Assembly: GCF_000739815.1 (NCBI RefSeq)
Contig: NZ_BBJJ01000001.1
Location: 186,001 to 250,000 of the forward strand
Length of the DNA stretch: 64,000 bases
Direction: 5' to 3'
Origin: Paraburkholderia mimosarum LMG 23256 = NBRC 106338
Lineage (GTDB): Bacteria; Pseudomonadota; Gammaproteobacteria; Burkholderiales; Burkholderiaceae
Under the pieces are notes generated by a model. That model was given only the letters and a program-made list of their open reading frames with translations, was not told the DNA's origin and made no database searches. Below, piece after piece: positions 27,771 through 36,611 of the stretch. The position numbers were made by a program, and so were the translations under genes. The first letter of the stretch is position 1. Every line of letters begins with the position of its first letter.

Positions 27771-27943
27771 GTTGATCCGGACGACGCGCCGGAGATTACC
27801 GACGAATGGGCGAAGAGCGCTGATCTGGAAAGACCGCCACGACGATTCGCTTCGACGACGATGTGCTCGATGCCTTTGAGGCCACAGGTAAAGGGCGGCA
27901 GACGCACATGAACGCTGCCCTGAAGGACTGGCTCAAGACGCAT
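27771..27943 (+). pseudogene. Broken BrnA-type antitoxin gene
   Basis: The first part encodes VDPDDAPEITDEWAKSADL, typical of the BrnA N-terminus. After about 27828 the frame changes and from 27839 the sequence reads TIRFDDDVLDAFEATGKGRQ and MNAALKDWLKTH, the BrnA DNA-binding C-terminus. The central RRGRP-type linker is missing, so a small deletion with frameshift separates the halves. No intact start and no BrnT toxin gene are seen. It is a remnant of a type II toxin-antitoxin locus inside the accessory segment. Confidence 0.7.
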
Positions 27944-28070
27944 AAGCCAGCGCAACCAGCCGTAGTCGTCGAATCTGGCGCCGCGTGTCGTCCGTGGCAA
28001 ACTCCGAAGGCGGTGTTCGAGCATCATGACGAAGCCGTCAACCATTGGCGGCAACTGATCTTGTGCGCGC

Positions 28071-28103
28071 AAGCTGCGCAGCTTTGCGGGAGTGGCGTTT
28101 CAG
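28071..28103 (+). repeat. Direct repeat copy B (partial duplicate of the amn 3' end)
   Basis: Matches 25444-25476 at 30 of 33 positions. It lies between the BrnA remnant and the end of the chromate transporter genes and marks the right edge of the accessory segment. Confidence 0.75.
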
Positions 28104-28154
28104 CAAGAACGCTACCGCGAGAAAGTCGGAAAGGCAGCGGGTCAGCGCTCGGGT

Positions 28155-28682
28155 TTACTGCCCAAACCCCGTCAGCCCGATCAAACTCCCCGCACCAAGC
28201 AGCCACAGCGGATGAATCTTCGTGCGCAACGCGAGCACGGCGCACACGCCCGTGATCGCCCACGCGATCCACGAAGGATCGGATGCCCTGGCGATCAGCA
28301 CCGCGCTTGCGGCCACGAGTCCTGCCGTCACCGGCACGAGGCCCTTTTGCGCGATGCGCCGCCACGGGCGGTCCTTGAAGCGGTCCCACGCATGCAGCAC
28401 GGCGATCGTGACGAGTGACGACGGCCCGAACTTCGCGATGGAAGTGACCAGCATGCCCGCCCACCCGGCCACGTGCCAGCCCACCAGTGTCACGACCATC
28501 ATGTTCGGCCCGGGGACGGCCTGGGCGAGCGCGAAGAGCGCGCTGAACTCGCTCGCCGGCATCCAGTGGTGCACCTCGACGACCTGGCGCTGCATCTCGG
28601 GCAGGATCGTATTGCCGCCGCCGAACGCGAGCAGCGAAAGTTGACCGAAGATCGCTGCCAGCGCAACGAGTGTGGCGTTCAT
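28155..28682 (-). CDS. chrA: Chromate transporter, second half-size subunit
   Basis: 175 aa, one CHR domain with about five membrane segments. The opening IFGQLSLLAFGGGNTILPEMQRQVV and the following AQAVPGPNMMVVTLVGWHVAG carry the CHR family motifs. The ATG overlaps the stop of the upstream CHR gene (ATGA, 28679-28682). Together they make a two-gene short-chain chromate transporter, whose subunits work as a pair in the inner membrane. Chromate (or sulfate-like anion) efflux is the known role; the true substrate here is unproven. Confidence 0.9.
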   Translation of the reverse strand: MNATLVALAAIFGQLSLLAFGGGNTILPEMQRQVVEVHHWMPASEFSALFALAQAVPGPNMMVVTLVGWHVAGWAGMLVTSIAKFGPSSLVTIAVLHAWDRFKDRPWRRIAQKGLVPVTAGLVAASAVLIARASDPSWIAWAITGVCAVLALRTKIHPLWLLGAGSLIGLTGFGQ

Positions 28683-29284
28683 CGGGAGCCTCCTTCCTTG
28701 CGCGCTGCGCGGGACGCGAGCGCGATGCCGACAGGCGTAAGCACGAGCATGGTGGGAAAGAGCGGCGTGCGCAGCACGGCGATCGCCACGAAGCCGAGTG
28801 CCGCGACGACGGCCGCGCCCGGGTCGCGCCGCAGCGGCAGCATGATCTTCACGGCCATGGAGACCAGCAGGCCGGCGGCCGCTGCGGCGAGCCCCATGAA
28901 CAGATGCTGCACGTGGGGATCGTGTTGCGTGCGCTCATAGAGCACGCCAAGCCCGATCACGACCAGCGACGGGCCCGCGATCAGCCCGAGGATGCCCGCG
29001 AGCGCGCCGCGCCAGCCTTGAAACCGCATGCCGAGCGCAACTGAGAGATTGATGACGTTGCCGCCCGGCAAAAACTGGCAGAGGCCGAGCAGATCGGTGA
29101 ATTCGCCGGCGCTGAGCCAGCGGCGCTGCTCGACGATGGTGCGCCGCGCCAACGGCAACGCACCGCCGAACGACGTGAACCCCAGACCGAGAAACCCGAA
29201 GAACAGATCGCGCACGCTGGGCGTGGCGAGCGCGGCGTCGGCGCCCAATCCGGTAGGGGCTGGCGGGGAAATGGCGTCTTTCAT
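28679..29284 (-). CDS. chrA: Chromate transporter, first half-size subunit
   Basis: 201 aa from ATG at 29284 (MKDAISPP). One CHR domain: FLGLGFTSFGGALPLARRTIV (residues about 27-47), then LCQFLPGGNVINLSVALGMRF, followed by four hydrophobic segments. First gene of the two-gene transporter and overlapping the second by 4 bases. It is divergent from a LysR gene across 99 bases that contain a clear dyad, so probably regulated by it. The N-terminal 20 residues are a polar cytosolic tail. Confidence 0.9.
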   Translation of the reverse strand: MKDAISPPAPTGLGADAALATPSVRDLFFGFLGLGFTSFGGALPLARRTIVEQRRWLSAGEFTDLLGLCQFLPGGNVINLSVALGMRFQGWRGALAGILGLIAGPSLVVIGLGVLYERTQHDPHVQHLFMGLAAAAAGLLVSMAVKIMLPLRRDPGAAVVAALGFVAIAVLRTPLFPTMLVLTPVGIALASRAARKEGGSR

Positions 29285-29361
29285 GGAAATGGAAACCTCT
29301 AATGCACGCTGCGAGGGTAAGCCGAAACGTGCATGCCGCAAAACGATTTTTATGACGTACT

Positions 29362-29382
29362 CTTGTGATCTACACTCACAAG
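29362..29382. promoter_or_regulatory. Dyad operator between chromate transporter and LysR
   Basis: CTTGTGA (29362-29368), 7 bases, TCACAAG (29376-29382): a perfect 21-bp interrupted palindrome ending one base before the LysR ATG. Arm length and spacing fit a LysR-type site. Occupancy would block LysR expression (autorepression) and could act on the divergent chrA promoter. Confidence 0.6.
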
Positions 29383-29383
29383 G

Positions 29384-30274
29384 ATGGCACGCTCACTTCC
29401 ACCCTTTCCCGCGCTGCGAGCGTTCGAAGCCGCGGCGCGCCACAATAGTTTCTCCGCCGCGGCGGGCGAACTCAATGTGACTCACGGTGCCATCAGCCGC
29501 CAGGTGGCGGCACTCGAGGCGTGGGTCGGCGTGCAGGTGTTTCACCGGCACGGCAAGCGGGTCGCGCTGACAGAGGATGGGCGGCGCTACCTCGCCGCGG
29601 TGCAATCGGCATTCGACGACATCGTGCGCGCAACCAACCAGCTGCGCGATACGGGCGCGGTGCGCGTGCTGCGCGTCAATGCGCTGCCCACCTTCGCAAT
29701 GAAATGGCTGTTGCCCCGGCTCTCGCAGTTCCAGCGCCTCGCGCCCAACGTCGAGCTGCGTCTTTCCACTTCGAATGCACCCGTTGAGTTGCTCGAAGGG
29801 TTCGACGTGGCCGTGCGGCGCGGCCCGGCTCACTGGCCCGACTGCGAGGCAGGGCATTTTCTCGACGAGATGGAATTGCCGGTATGCAGTCCGGCGCTCC
29901 TCAAGCGCGCGCCGATCCATCAGCCGGGCGATCTCGCGCGCCACGTGCTGCTGCATTCGGACACCCGGCCCGACGCGTGGCGCACCTGGCTGGCCGCCGC
30001 AGGTGTGAAAGCCAAATGCAGGAAGAAGCAATCGTTCGATCACTTCTATCTGGCCTTGCAGGCAGCCGTGGATGGTCTAGGTGTTGCGCTCGGCCCGCTG
30101 CCGCTGCTCGACGACGAACTCGCGTCGGGGCGGCTCGTCACGCCGCTCGCGGGGCCGCATCTCGATGCCCGCGGCTACTGGTGGGTGGCGCGACGCGAAG
30201 TGGCGCAGGCGCCGCTGGTCGCGCAGTTTTGCCGCTGGCTGGAGGAGCAGGCGAAGTCGCGTTCGCATGGCTAG
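29384..30274 (+). CDS. LysR-type regulator (GcvA-like), beside chrA
   Basis: 296 aa. HTH in residues about 6-65 (PALRAFEAAARHNSFSAAAGELNVTHGAISRQVAALE), the GcvA/AmpR-like subtype. The effector domain is complete. Start ATG at 29384 directly after the dyad; AAGG is only a few bases upstream, so translation signals are weak. Its position divergent from the chromate transporter genes suggests it regulates them. Effector unknown. Confidence 0.9.
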   Translation: MARSLPPFPALRAFEAAARHNSFSAAAGELNVTHGAISRQVAALEAWVGVQVFHRHGKRVALTEDGRRYLAAVQSAFDDIVRATNQLRDTGAVRVLRVNALPTFAMKWLLPRLSQFQRLAPNVELRLSTSNAPVELLEGFDVAVRRGPAHWPDCEAGHFLDEMELPVCSPALLKRAPIHQPGDLARHVLLHSDTRPDAWRTWLAAAGVKAKCRKKQSFDHFYLALQAAVDGLGVALGPLPLLDDELASGRLVTPLAGPHLDARGYWWVARREVAQAPLVAQFCRWLEEQAKSRSHG

Positions 30275-30421
30275 CGGGGTGGGGCGGCCGCAAGAGGCGC
30301 AATCTGACCTGCCGAAGACCCGCAGAACGCGTGAGATGACGCAGGCGTAGAAGCGCATGCGGTACGGAGGTCTGTGAACGCTACAAACCTGCCGTCCGCA
30401 CGCTGCGCCTCGCGCAAAACA

Positions 30422-31189
30422 TCAGAGGTAGAACATCCGGTCTTCGTCGGAGTCGCGGTCGCGGTGCGCCGGGTGTTCCTTGCCAGCCTCCTCGCCCGTG
30501 TCCGCATCTTCGTAGAACTTGAGGACGGCTTCGAGCACCTGGTCCGGGTCGTCGATCACCTGCATCAGGTCCATGTCTTCGGGATTGATGAGGCCCATCG
30601 GCACGAGCGCCGAGCGGAACCAGTCGAGCAGACCCTTCCAGAATTCGGCACCCACCAGAATGATCGGTACGTGACGCGATTTCTTCGTCTGAATGAGTGT
30701 CAGCACTTCAGCCAGTTCGTCGAGCGTGCCGAAACCGCCGGGCATCACGATCACGGCATCGGAGTTCTTGACGAACGTGACCTTGCGCGTGAAGAAATGG
30801 CGAAAACGCAGCGAGATGTCCTGCCACTGGTTGCCCGACTGCTCGTGCGGCAACTCGATGTTCAGGCCGACGGAAGGCGACTTGCCGCCATGCGCGCCCT
30901 GGTTCGCTGCTTCCATGATGCCGGGGCCGCCGCCGGAGATCACGGCGAAGCCCGCGTCCGACACCTTTCGCGCGATGGTGCTGGCGAGCTGATAGTACTT
31001 CGAGTCCGGTTTCAGGCGTGCCGAGCCATAGATGCTGACCGCTGGCCGGATCTCGGACAGGTACTCGGTCGCCTCGATAAACTCTGCCATAATCGTGAAC
31101 ATTTGCCACGATGCGCGCGCCTTCTTGGCCGTCGCGCGCTCTTGATCTGCGAGTGAACGCAGACTGGGAATCACTTTTCTCTTGTCCAT
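30422..31189 (-). CDS. LOG-family protein (TIGR00730-type)
   Basis: 255 aa. The LOG family includes cytokinin riboside 5'-monophosphate phosphoribohydrolases and other nucleotide-cleaving Rossmann-like enzymes. The family signature PGGFGTLDEL is intact (residues about 150-159), as is the nucleotide-binding stretch AVISGGGPGIMEAANQGAH. The start MDKRKVIPSLRSLADQE matches the long-form subfamily. It is head to head with polA, the two start codons being separated by one base. AGG lies 6 bases before its ATG. Substrate (a nucleoside 5'-monophosphate) is inferred. Confidence 0.9.
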   Translation of the reverse strand: MDKRKVIPSLRSLADQERATAKKARASWQMFTIMAEFIEATEYLSEIRPAVSIYGSARLKPDSKYYQLASTIARKVSDAGFAVISGGGPGIMEAANQGAHGGKSPSVGLNIELPHEQSGNQWQDISLRFRHFFTRKVTFVKNSDAVIVMPGGFGTLDELAEVLTLIQTKKSRHVPIILVGAEFWKGLLDWFRSALVPMGLINPEDMDLMQVIDDPDQVLEAVLKFYEDADTGEEAGKEHPAHRDRDSDEDRMFYL

Positions 31190-31190
31190 A

Positions 31191-33998
31191 ATGCCTGAAG
31201 AACTACGCGTGGATACAAAGTTACAGCTACAGACTCGGCTGGAAGGTAAGACCCTGCTTCTGGTCGACGGTTCTAGCTATCTCTATCGCGCCTTCCATGC
31301 GATGCCCGATCTGCGCGGTCCCGACGGCGAACCGACCGGCGCGTTATACGGCATCATCAACATGCTGCGTCGCATGCGCAAGGACGTTACGGCAGAGTAT
31401 AGCGCGTGCGTGTTCGATGCAAAGGGCAAGACGTTCCGCGATGACTGGTATCCCGAGTACAAGGCCAACCGGCCTTCCATGCCTGAGCCGCTCGCAGCGC
31501 AAATCGAGCCCATTCACACGGCGGTGCGCGCGCTCGGCTGGCCGCTGCTGATGATCGAAGGCGTCGAGGCCGACGACGTGATCGGCACGCTCGCCTGCCA
31601 GGCCGAGAAGCTGGGCATGAAGGTCATCGTTTCCACGGGCGACAAGGACCTCGCGCAGCTCGTGACGGACCACGTCACGCTCATCAACACGATGACGAAT
31701 GAAACGCTCGATCGCGAAGGCGTGATCGCGAAGTTCGGCGTGCCGCCGGAGCGCATCATCGATTATCTCTCGCTCATCGGCGACACCGTCGACAATGTGC
31801 CGGGCGTGAACAAGTGCGGCCCGAAAACGGCGGTGAAGTGGCTCACGCAATACGATTCGCTCGACGGCGTGATTGCCCATGCCGATGAAATCAAGGGCGC
31901 CGTGGGCGGCTATCTGCGCGATGCGCTCGAGTTTCTGCCGATGGCGAGAAAGCTCGTCACGGTGGAAAGGTCATGTGACCTCAAGCCGCATCTCGAGTCG
32001 ATCGAAGCGTCGCTCGCGACGCGTCCTGAAGCGCGCGAAGAACTGCGCGACATCTTCGCGCGCCACGGCTTCAAGACCTGGCTGCGTGAAATCACCGAAG
32101 CGGCTCAGCAGAGCGAGACCGTGCCCGCCGCCACCCAGGGCGATGCGCCCGAAAAAGACGCGAACGTGCAGCCTGCGCTCTTCGTGGAAGCGCCGCGCCA
32201 CTACGAGACGATCCAGACGTGGCCGCAGTTCGACGCATGGCTCGCGAAGATCGAAGCCGCGGAGCTCACCGCGTTCGACACCGAAACCACGGCGCTCGAC
32301 CCGATGGTCGCGAAGCTCGTTGGCATATCGTTTTCGACCGAGCCTGGCGTGGCCGCCTACTTGCCGCTCGCGCATCGCGGGCCGGACGCACCCGACCAGT
32401 TGCCGCTCGACGATGTGCTCGCACGCCTGAAGCCCTGGCTCGAAAGCGAGAAGCACAAGAAAGTCGGCCAGCACATGAAATACGACGAGCAGGTGCTCGC
32501 GAACTACGGCATCGAGCTGAACGGCGTGGAGCATGACACGCTGCTCGAATCGTACGTGCTCGAATCGCATCGCAGCCACGACATGGACAGCCTCGCGCTG
32601 CGCCATCTCGGCATCAAGACGATCAAGTATGAAGAGGTGGCGGGCAAGGGCGCGCAGCAAATCGGCTTCGATCAGGTGCCGCTCGACAAGGCCGCCGAAT
32701 ACGCGGCCGAAGACGCCGACGTCACGCTGCAGCTCCATCGCGCGCTCTATCCGCAGATCGCACCGGAGAAAGGCCTCGATTACGTCTATCGCAACATCGA
32801 GATGCCCACGTCGCGCGTGCTGCGCAAGATGGAACGCAACGGCGTGCTCATCGACAGCGAGCGGCTCGAAAAGCAGAGCGCGGAAATCGCCGTGCGCCTC
32901 ATCGCGTTAGAACAGGAGGCGTACGCGCTCGCGGGCGGCGAATTCAACCTCGGTTCGCCGAAGCAGATCGGCCAGATCTTCTTCGAAAAACTCCAGTTGC
33001 CTGTCGTGAAGAAGACGCCGAGCGGCGCGCCTTCCACCGACGAAGAGGTGCTGCAGAAGCTCGCCGAAGACTATCCGCTGCCCAAACTCCTGCTCGAGCA
33101 TCGCGGTCTCGCCAAGCTCAAGTCCACGTACACGGACAAGCTGCCGCGCATGGTCAACGCGCAAACGGGCCGCGTTCATACGAATTACGCGCAGGCCGTG
33201 GCGGTCACGGGCCGTCTTGCGTCGAACGATCCGAATCTTCAGAGCATCCCCGTGCGCACGGGCGAAGGCCGGCGCATTCGCGAGGCGTTCATCGCGCCGC
33301 CGGGCCACAAGATCGTCTCCGCCGACTATTCGCAGATCGAGCTGCGCATCATGGCGCATATCTCGGGCGACGAGTCGCTGCTCGCGGCGTTCGCACGAGG
33401 CGACGACATTCACCGCGCTACGGCATCCGAAGTATTCGGCGTGACACCGCTCGAAGTGAGCGCGGACCAGCGCCGCATCGCCAAGGTCATCAACTTCGGA
33501 CTCATCTACGGCATGAGCGCATTCGGGCTCGCGTCGAATCTCGGCATCACGCGCGACGCGGCGAAGCTTTATATCGACCGCTATTTCGCCCGTTATCCGG
33601 GCGTTGCGCGCTACATGGACGAAACACGCATGGACGCGAAATCGCGCGGCTATGTGGAAACGGTGTTCGGCCGCCGTTTGTGGCTGCCCGAAATCAACGG
33701 CGGCAACGGCCCGCGCCGCCAGGCGGCCGAGCGCGCCGCCATCAACGCGCCCATGCAAGGGACGGCCGCCGATCTCATCAAGCTTTCCATGGTCGCGGTG
33801 CAGAAGTGGCTGGACGAACGCAAGATCGGCACGAAGATGATCATGCAGGTGCACGATGAACTCGTGCTCGAAGTGCCCGGCGACGAGCTTGGCGAAGTGC
33901 GCAAGCGCTTGCCCGAGTTGATGTGCTCGGTGGCGCAACTCAAGGTGCCGCTCGTGGCCGAGGTGGGCGTGGGCGATAACTGGGAAGAGGCGCACTGA
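31191..33998 (+). CDS. polA: DNA polymerase I
   Basis: 935 aa; lagging-strand and repair polymerase. The 5'-3' exonuclease is at about residues 18-300 (TLLLVDGSSYLYRAFHAMPD ... GVEADDVIGTLA ... IGDTVDNVPGV). An intact 3'-5' proofreading domain is at about 335-530 (TAFDTETTALDP). The polymerase domain shows SADYSQIELRIMAHISGD, RRIAKVINFGLIYGMS and MQVHDELVLEVP. Start ATG at 31191 (MPEELRVDTK) has no ribosome binding site. A TTG at 31182 is the only near alternative; both lie at or inside the start of the divergent LOG gene. Confidence 0.97.
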   Translation: MPEELRVDTKLQLQTRLEGKTLLLVDGSSYLYRAFHAMPDLRGPDGEPTGALYGIINMLRRMRKDVTAEYSACVFDAKGKTFRDDWYPEYKANRPSMPEPLAAQIEPIHTAVRALGWPLLMIEGVEADDVIGTLACQAEKLGMKVIVSTGDKDLAQLVTDHVTLINTMTNETLDREGVIAKFGVPPERIIDYLSLIGDTVDNVPGVNKCGPKTAVKWLTQYDSLDGVIAHADEIKGAVGGYLRDALEFLPMARKLVTVERSCDLKPHLESIEASLATRPEAREELRDIFARHGFKTWLREITEAAQQSETVPAATQGDAPEKDANVQPALFVEAPRHYETIQTWPQFDAWLAKIEAAELTAFDTETTALDPMVAKLVGISFSTEPGVAAYLPLAHRGPDAPDQLPLDDVLARLKPWLESEKHKKVGQHMKYDEQVLANYGIELNGVEHDTLLESYVLESHRSHDMDSLALRHLGIKTIKYEEVAGKGAQQIGFDQVPLDKAAEYAAEDADVTLQLHRALYPQIAPEKGLDYVYRNIEMPTSRVLRKMERNGVLIDSERLEKQSAEIAVRLIALEQEAYALAGGEFNLGSPKQIGQIFFEKLQLPVVKKTPSGAPSTDEEVLQKLAEDYPLPKLLLEHRGLAKLKSTYTDKLPRMVNAQTGRVHTNYAQAVAVTGRLASNDPNLQSIPVRTGEGRRIREAFIAPPGHKIVSADYSQIELRIMAHISGDESLLAAFARGDDIHRATASEVFGVTPLEVSADQRRIAKVINFGLIYGMSAFGLASNLGITRDAAKLYIDRYFARYPGVARYMDETRMDAKSRGYVETVFGRRLWLPEINGGNGPRRQAAERAAINAPMQGTAADLIKLSMVAVQKWLDERKIGTKMIMQVHDELVLEVPGDELGEVRKRLPELMCSVAQLKVPLVAEVGVGDNWEEAH

Positions 33999-34261
33999 CG
34001 AAGCGTTCACTCTTGGGTGGAGCGAAGCTCTACTAAGCACCTGCTGAATCCGCCGTAACGCCGAAGCAACGACGTAATCGACATAAACGCGCGCGCGAGA
34101 TAAGGCAAGCTTCGCGTGCTCGATGTCGCGAATGCGCGCCGCGAGGGTTGCCGCCGCGCGCTCCGTCAGCCGACAATGAAATGAATGAAGGCCGGTGCCT
34201 CGCACGTGATGTCGTCGATGCATCGGCCTTTCTATCGCCTTTCGACATGCACGGAGAGTCT

Positions 34262-35638
34262 ATGCATCGCTTTATCGTTGTGGGAGGAGGCGCAGGCGGG
34301 CTGGAACTGGCAACCCGGCTCGGCAATCGTTATGGCGAATCGCGCCAGAAGCGGGGCAGGCCGCAAGCGGCATCGGTCACGCTGGTCGACCGCTATCCAA
34401 CGCATATCTGGAAGCCGCTCCTGCACGAAGTCGCGGCGGGCAGCATGGATCCGTTCACGCATCAGCTCGAATATCCAGCGCAGGCGCGCTGGCATGGCTT
34501 CGAGTTCCAGCAGGGCGAGCTGACCGGGCTCGACCGTGCGGCGAAGCGCATCACGCTCGGGCGCGTGCTCGACGAAGACGGTGCCGAGATGCTCCCCGAG
34601 CGCGTGCTCGAATACGACACGCTCGTGCTCGCGATCGGCAGCACGACGCACTTTTTCGGCGTGCCCGGCGCGGCCGAAAACTCCATCGCACTCGACACCG
34701 TCGATCAGGCCGAGCGCTTTCGCAAGCGGCTCATCGCGGCATGCATGCGCGCCGAACATCAGGTGCCCGAAAGCGTCGCGGCGGGCGTGGCGGCGGACGA
34801 CCCCACGCCGGTCTCGAGCGGCGAAGCCGAACCGCGCGTGCAGGTGGCGATCATCGGCGCGGGCGCAACGGGCGTCGAGCTTTCCGCCGAACTGCGCAAC
34901 ACCGCGCAGGTGCTGTCGGCGTATGGGCTGCACAAGCTCGATCCGCGCAACGACGTCGGTATCGTGCTGATCGAGGCGGGTACGCGCATCCTGCCCGCGT
35001 TGCCCGAGCGCGTCTCTTCGGCAACGGGGGAGCTGCTGAACAAGCTCGGCGTGAAGGTGCTGACCGGCGAGCGCGTCATCGAAGTCGCGCCGGGCGTCGT
35101 GCGGACCGCGAGCGGCAAGAACCTGCGCGCCGACCTCACGGTCTGGGCCGCTGGCATCACCGCGCCGGCCGTGCTCGCGCGGCTCGACGGCCTTGCCGTC
35201 AACAAGCTCGGACAACTGGTCGTGCGTCGCACGCTGCAAACGGAAAACGACGACAACATCTTCGCGCTCGGCGACTGCGCCGCCTGCGAATGGCCGGGCC
35301 ATGAGCGCGGTGTCCCGCCGCGCGCGCAGGCCGCCCACCAGCAGGCCACTTTCCTGTTCAAGTCGCTCGGCAATCTGCTGGCCGGCAAGCCACTCGAAGA
35401 GTTCACCTATCGCGACTTCGGCTCGCTGGTGTCGCTCGGCCACTTCAGCGCGGTCGGCAATCTGATGGGCGGGCTGATCGGCGGGAATATGCTGATCGAA
35501 GGGCTGTTTGCCCGTTTCATGTACATGTCGCTGTACCGGCTGCACATCGCGGCGCTGCACGGCTACGCGCGCATGGTGCTCGATACTTTCGCCCACTGGC
35601 TGCGCCGCACGACGCTGCCGCGTGTGAAGCTGCATTGA
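34262..35638 (+). CDS. ndh: Type II NADH dehydrogenase (NDH-2)
   Basis: 458 aa, single-subunit, non-proton-pumping NADH:quinone oxidoreductase at the inner face of the membrane. The FAD site MHRFIVVGGGAGGLELATRLG opens the protein and the NADH-binding Rossmann is at about 195-230 (VQVAIIGAGATGVELSAELR). FAD contact DDNIFALGDCAACEW and quinone-site region PPRAQAAHQQATFLFK follow. The C-terminal amphipathic and hydrophobic segment (LIGGNMLIEGLFARFMYMSL onward) anchors it. GGAGAG precedes ATG 34262; ATG 34247 is an alternative start. Confidence 0.94.
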   Translation: MHRFIVVGGGAGGLELATRLGNRYGESRQKRGRPQAASVTLVDRYPTHIWKPLLHEVAAGSMDPFTHQLEYPAQARWHGFEFQQGELTGLDRAAKRITLGRVLDEDGAEMLPERVLEYDTLVLAIGSTTHFFGVPGAAENSIALDTVDQAERFRKRLIAACMRAEHQVPESVAAGVAADDPTPVSSGEAEPRVQVAIIGAGATGVELSAELRNTAQVLSAYGLHKLDPRNDVGIVLIEAGTRILPALPERVSSATGELLNKLGVKVLTGERVIEVAPGVVRTASGKNLRADLTVWAAGITAPAVLARLDGLAVNKLGQLVVRRTLQTENDDNIFALGDCAACEWPGHERGVPPRAQAAHQQATFLFKSLGNLLAGKPLEEFTYRDFGSLVSLGHFSAVGNLMGGLIGGNMLIEGLFARFMYMSLYRLHIAALHGYARMVLDTFAHWLRRTTLPRVKLH

Positions 35639-35708
35639 GCGGCGCCTGCGTAGAGGGGCGCCGCGCTACGTTCGTTGTTTCCGATATTTCGCCTGCAAGG
35701 AGCGTTGC

Positions 35709-36581
35709 ATGCTGAAACCCGAAGTCGATAGCCTCGTCCCGCACGTGCCGTTCGACCGCCGCACTTTCATCAAGGCGGCGCTCGGCAGCGGATTCGCCGC
35801 TGCTGTGCTGCCCGTCTCCGCCCAAACCATCCATACCGACAGCGAAGGGCTCGAAGCCGGCGAGATCGGCTTCCAGTCGGGCGGCACGCTCGTCCCGGCG
35901 TATCGCGCGCAGCCGCGCGGCAAGACGCATTTGCCGGTCATCGTCGTGATCCACGAGATCTTCGGCGTGCACGAGCATATCGCCGATGTATGCCGCCGCT
36001 TCGCGAAGCTCGGCTATCTGGCTATTGCGCCGGATTTTTTCGTGCGCCAGGGCGATGCGTCCGTCTACCCGACGATTCAGCAGATCGACGAGAACATCGC
36101 GAGCAAGGTGCCCGACGCCCAGGTGCTGGGCGACATCGACGCGGCCATTGCCTGGGCAGGTGAGCATGGTGGCGACACGAAGCGCGTGGGCATCAACGGT
36201 TTTTGCTGGGGCGGGCGCTATGCGTGGCTTTATGCGGAGCGCAATCCGCACATCGAAGCCGCGGTCGTGTGGTATGGGCGAGTCGCCGGCGATCATACGG
36301 CGAACACGCCGAGCAATCCGCTCGATCTCGCGGGCAGCCTCCAGGTTCCAGTGCTCGGGATGTACGGACTGCAAGACAAGAGCATCCCGCAGGACACGCT
36401 GGCTGAGATGAAGGCAGCCATCGCACGGGCGCCGCAAGGCGGCCGCAGTTCGCAGTTGATCGTGTATGACGATGCAGGACACGCGTTCTTCGCGGACTAT
36501 CGGCCGAGCTATCGCAAGGCCGACGCGGAAGACGGCTGGAAGCGCGCGATCGCCTGGTTCAGGGAGCACGGCGTGGCTTGA
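35709..36581 (+). CDS. Dienelactone hydrolase-family protein, Tat-exported
   Basis: 290 aa. AGGAG 7 bases upstream. N-terminal DRRTFIKAALGSGFAAAVLP is a twin-arginine signal (RRTFIK), predicting export of a folded protein. The DLH fold has Glu83 in IHEIFG, nucleophile Cys166 in GFCWGGR, Asp in the later beta strand (YGLQDKSIP) and His in DAGHAFFAD. Classical DLH opens dienelactone in chlorocatechol degradation, but no other such genes are here, so substrate is unknown. It follows ndh by 70 bases on the same strand. Confidence 0.9.
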   Translation: MLKPEVDSLVPHVPFDRRTFIKAALGSGFAAAVLPVSAQTIHTDSEGLEAGEIGFQSGGTLVPAYRAQPRGKTHLPVIVVIHEIFGVHEHIADVCRRFAKLGYLAIAPDFFVRQGDASVYPTIQQIDENIASKVPDAQVLGDIDAAIAWAGEHGGDTKRVGINGFCWGGRYAWLYAERNPHIEAAVVWYGRVAGDHTANTPSNPLDLAGSLQVPVLGMYGLQDKSIPQDTLAEMKAAIARAPQGGRSSQLIVYDDAGHAFFADYRPSYRKADAEDGWKRAIAWFREHGVA

Positions 36582-36611
36582 CGCCGTGCCCGGTTCCAGG
36601 GTGGTGAAGAC

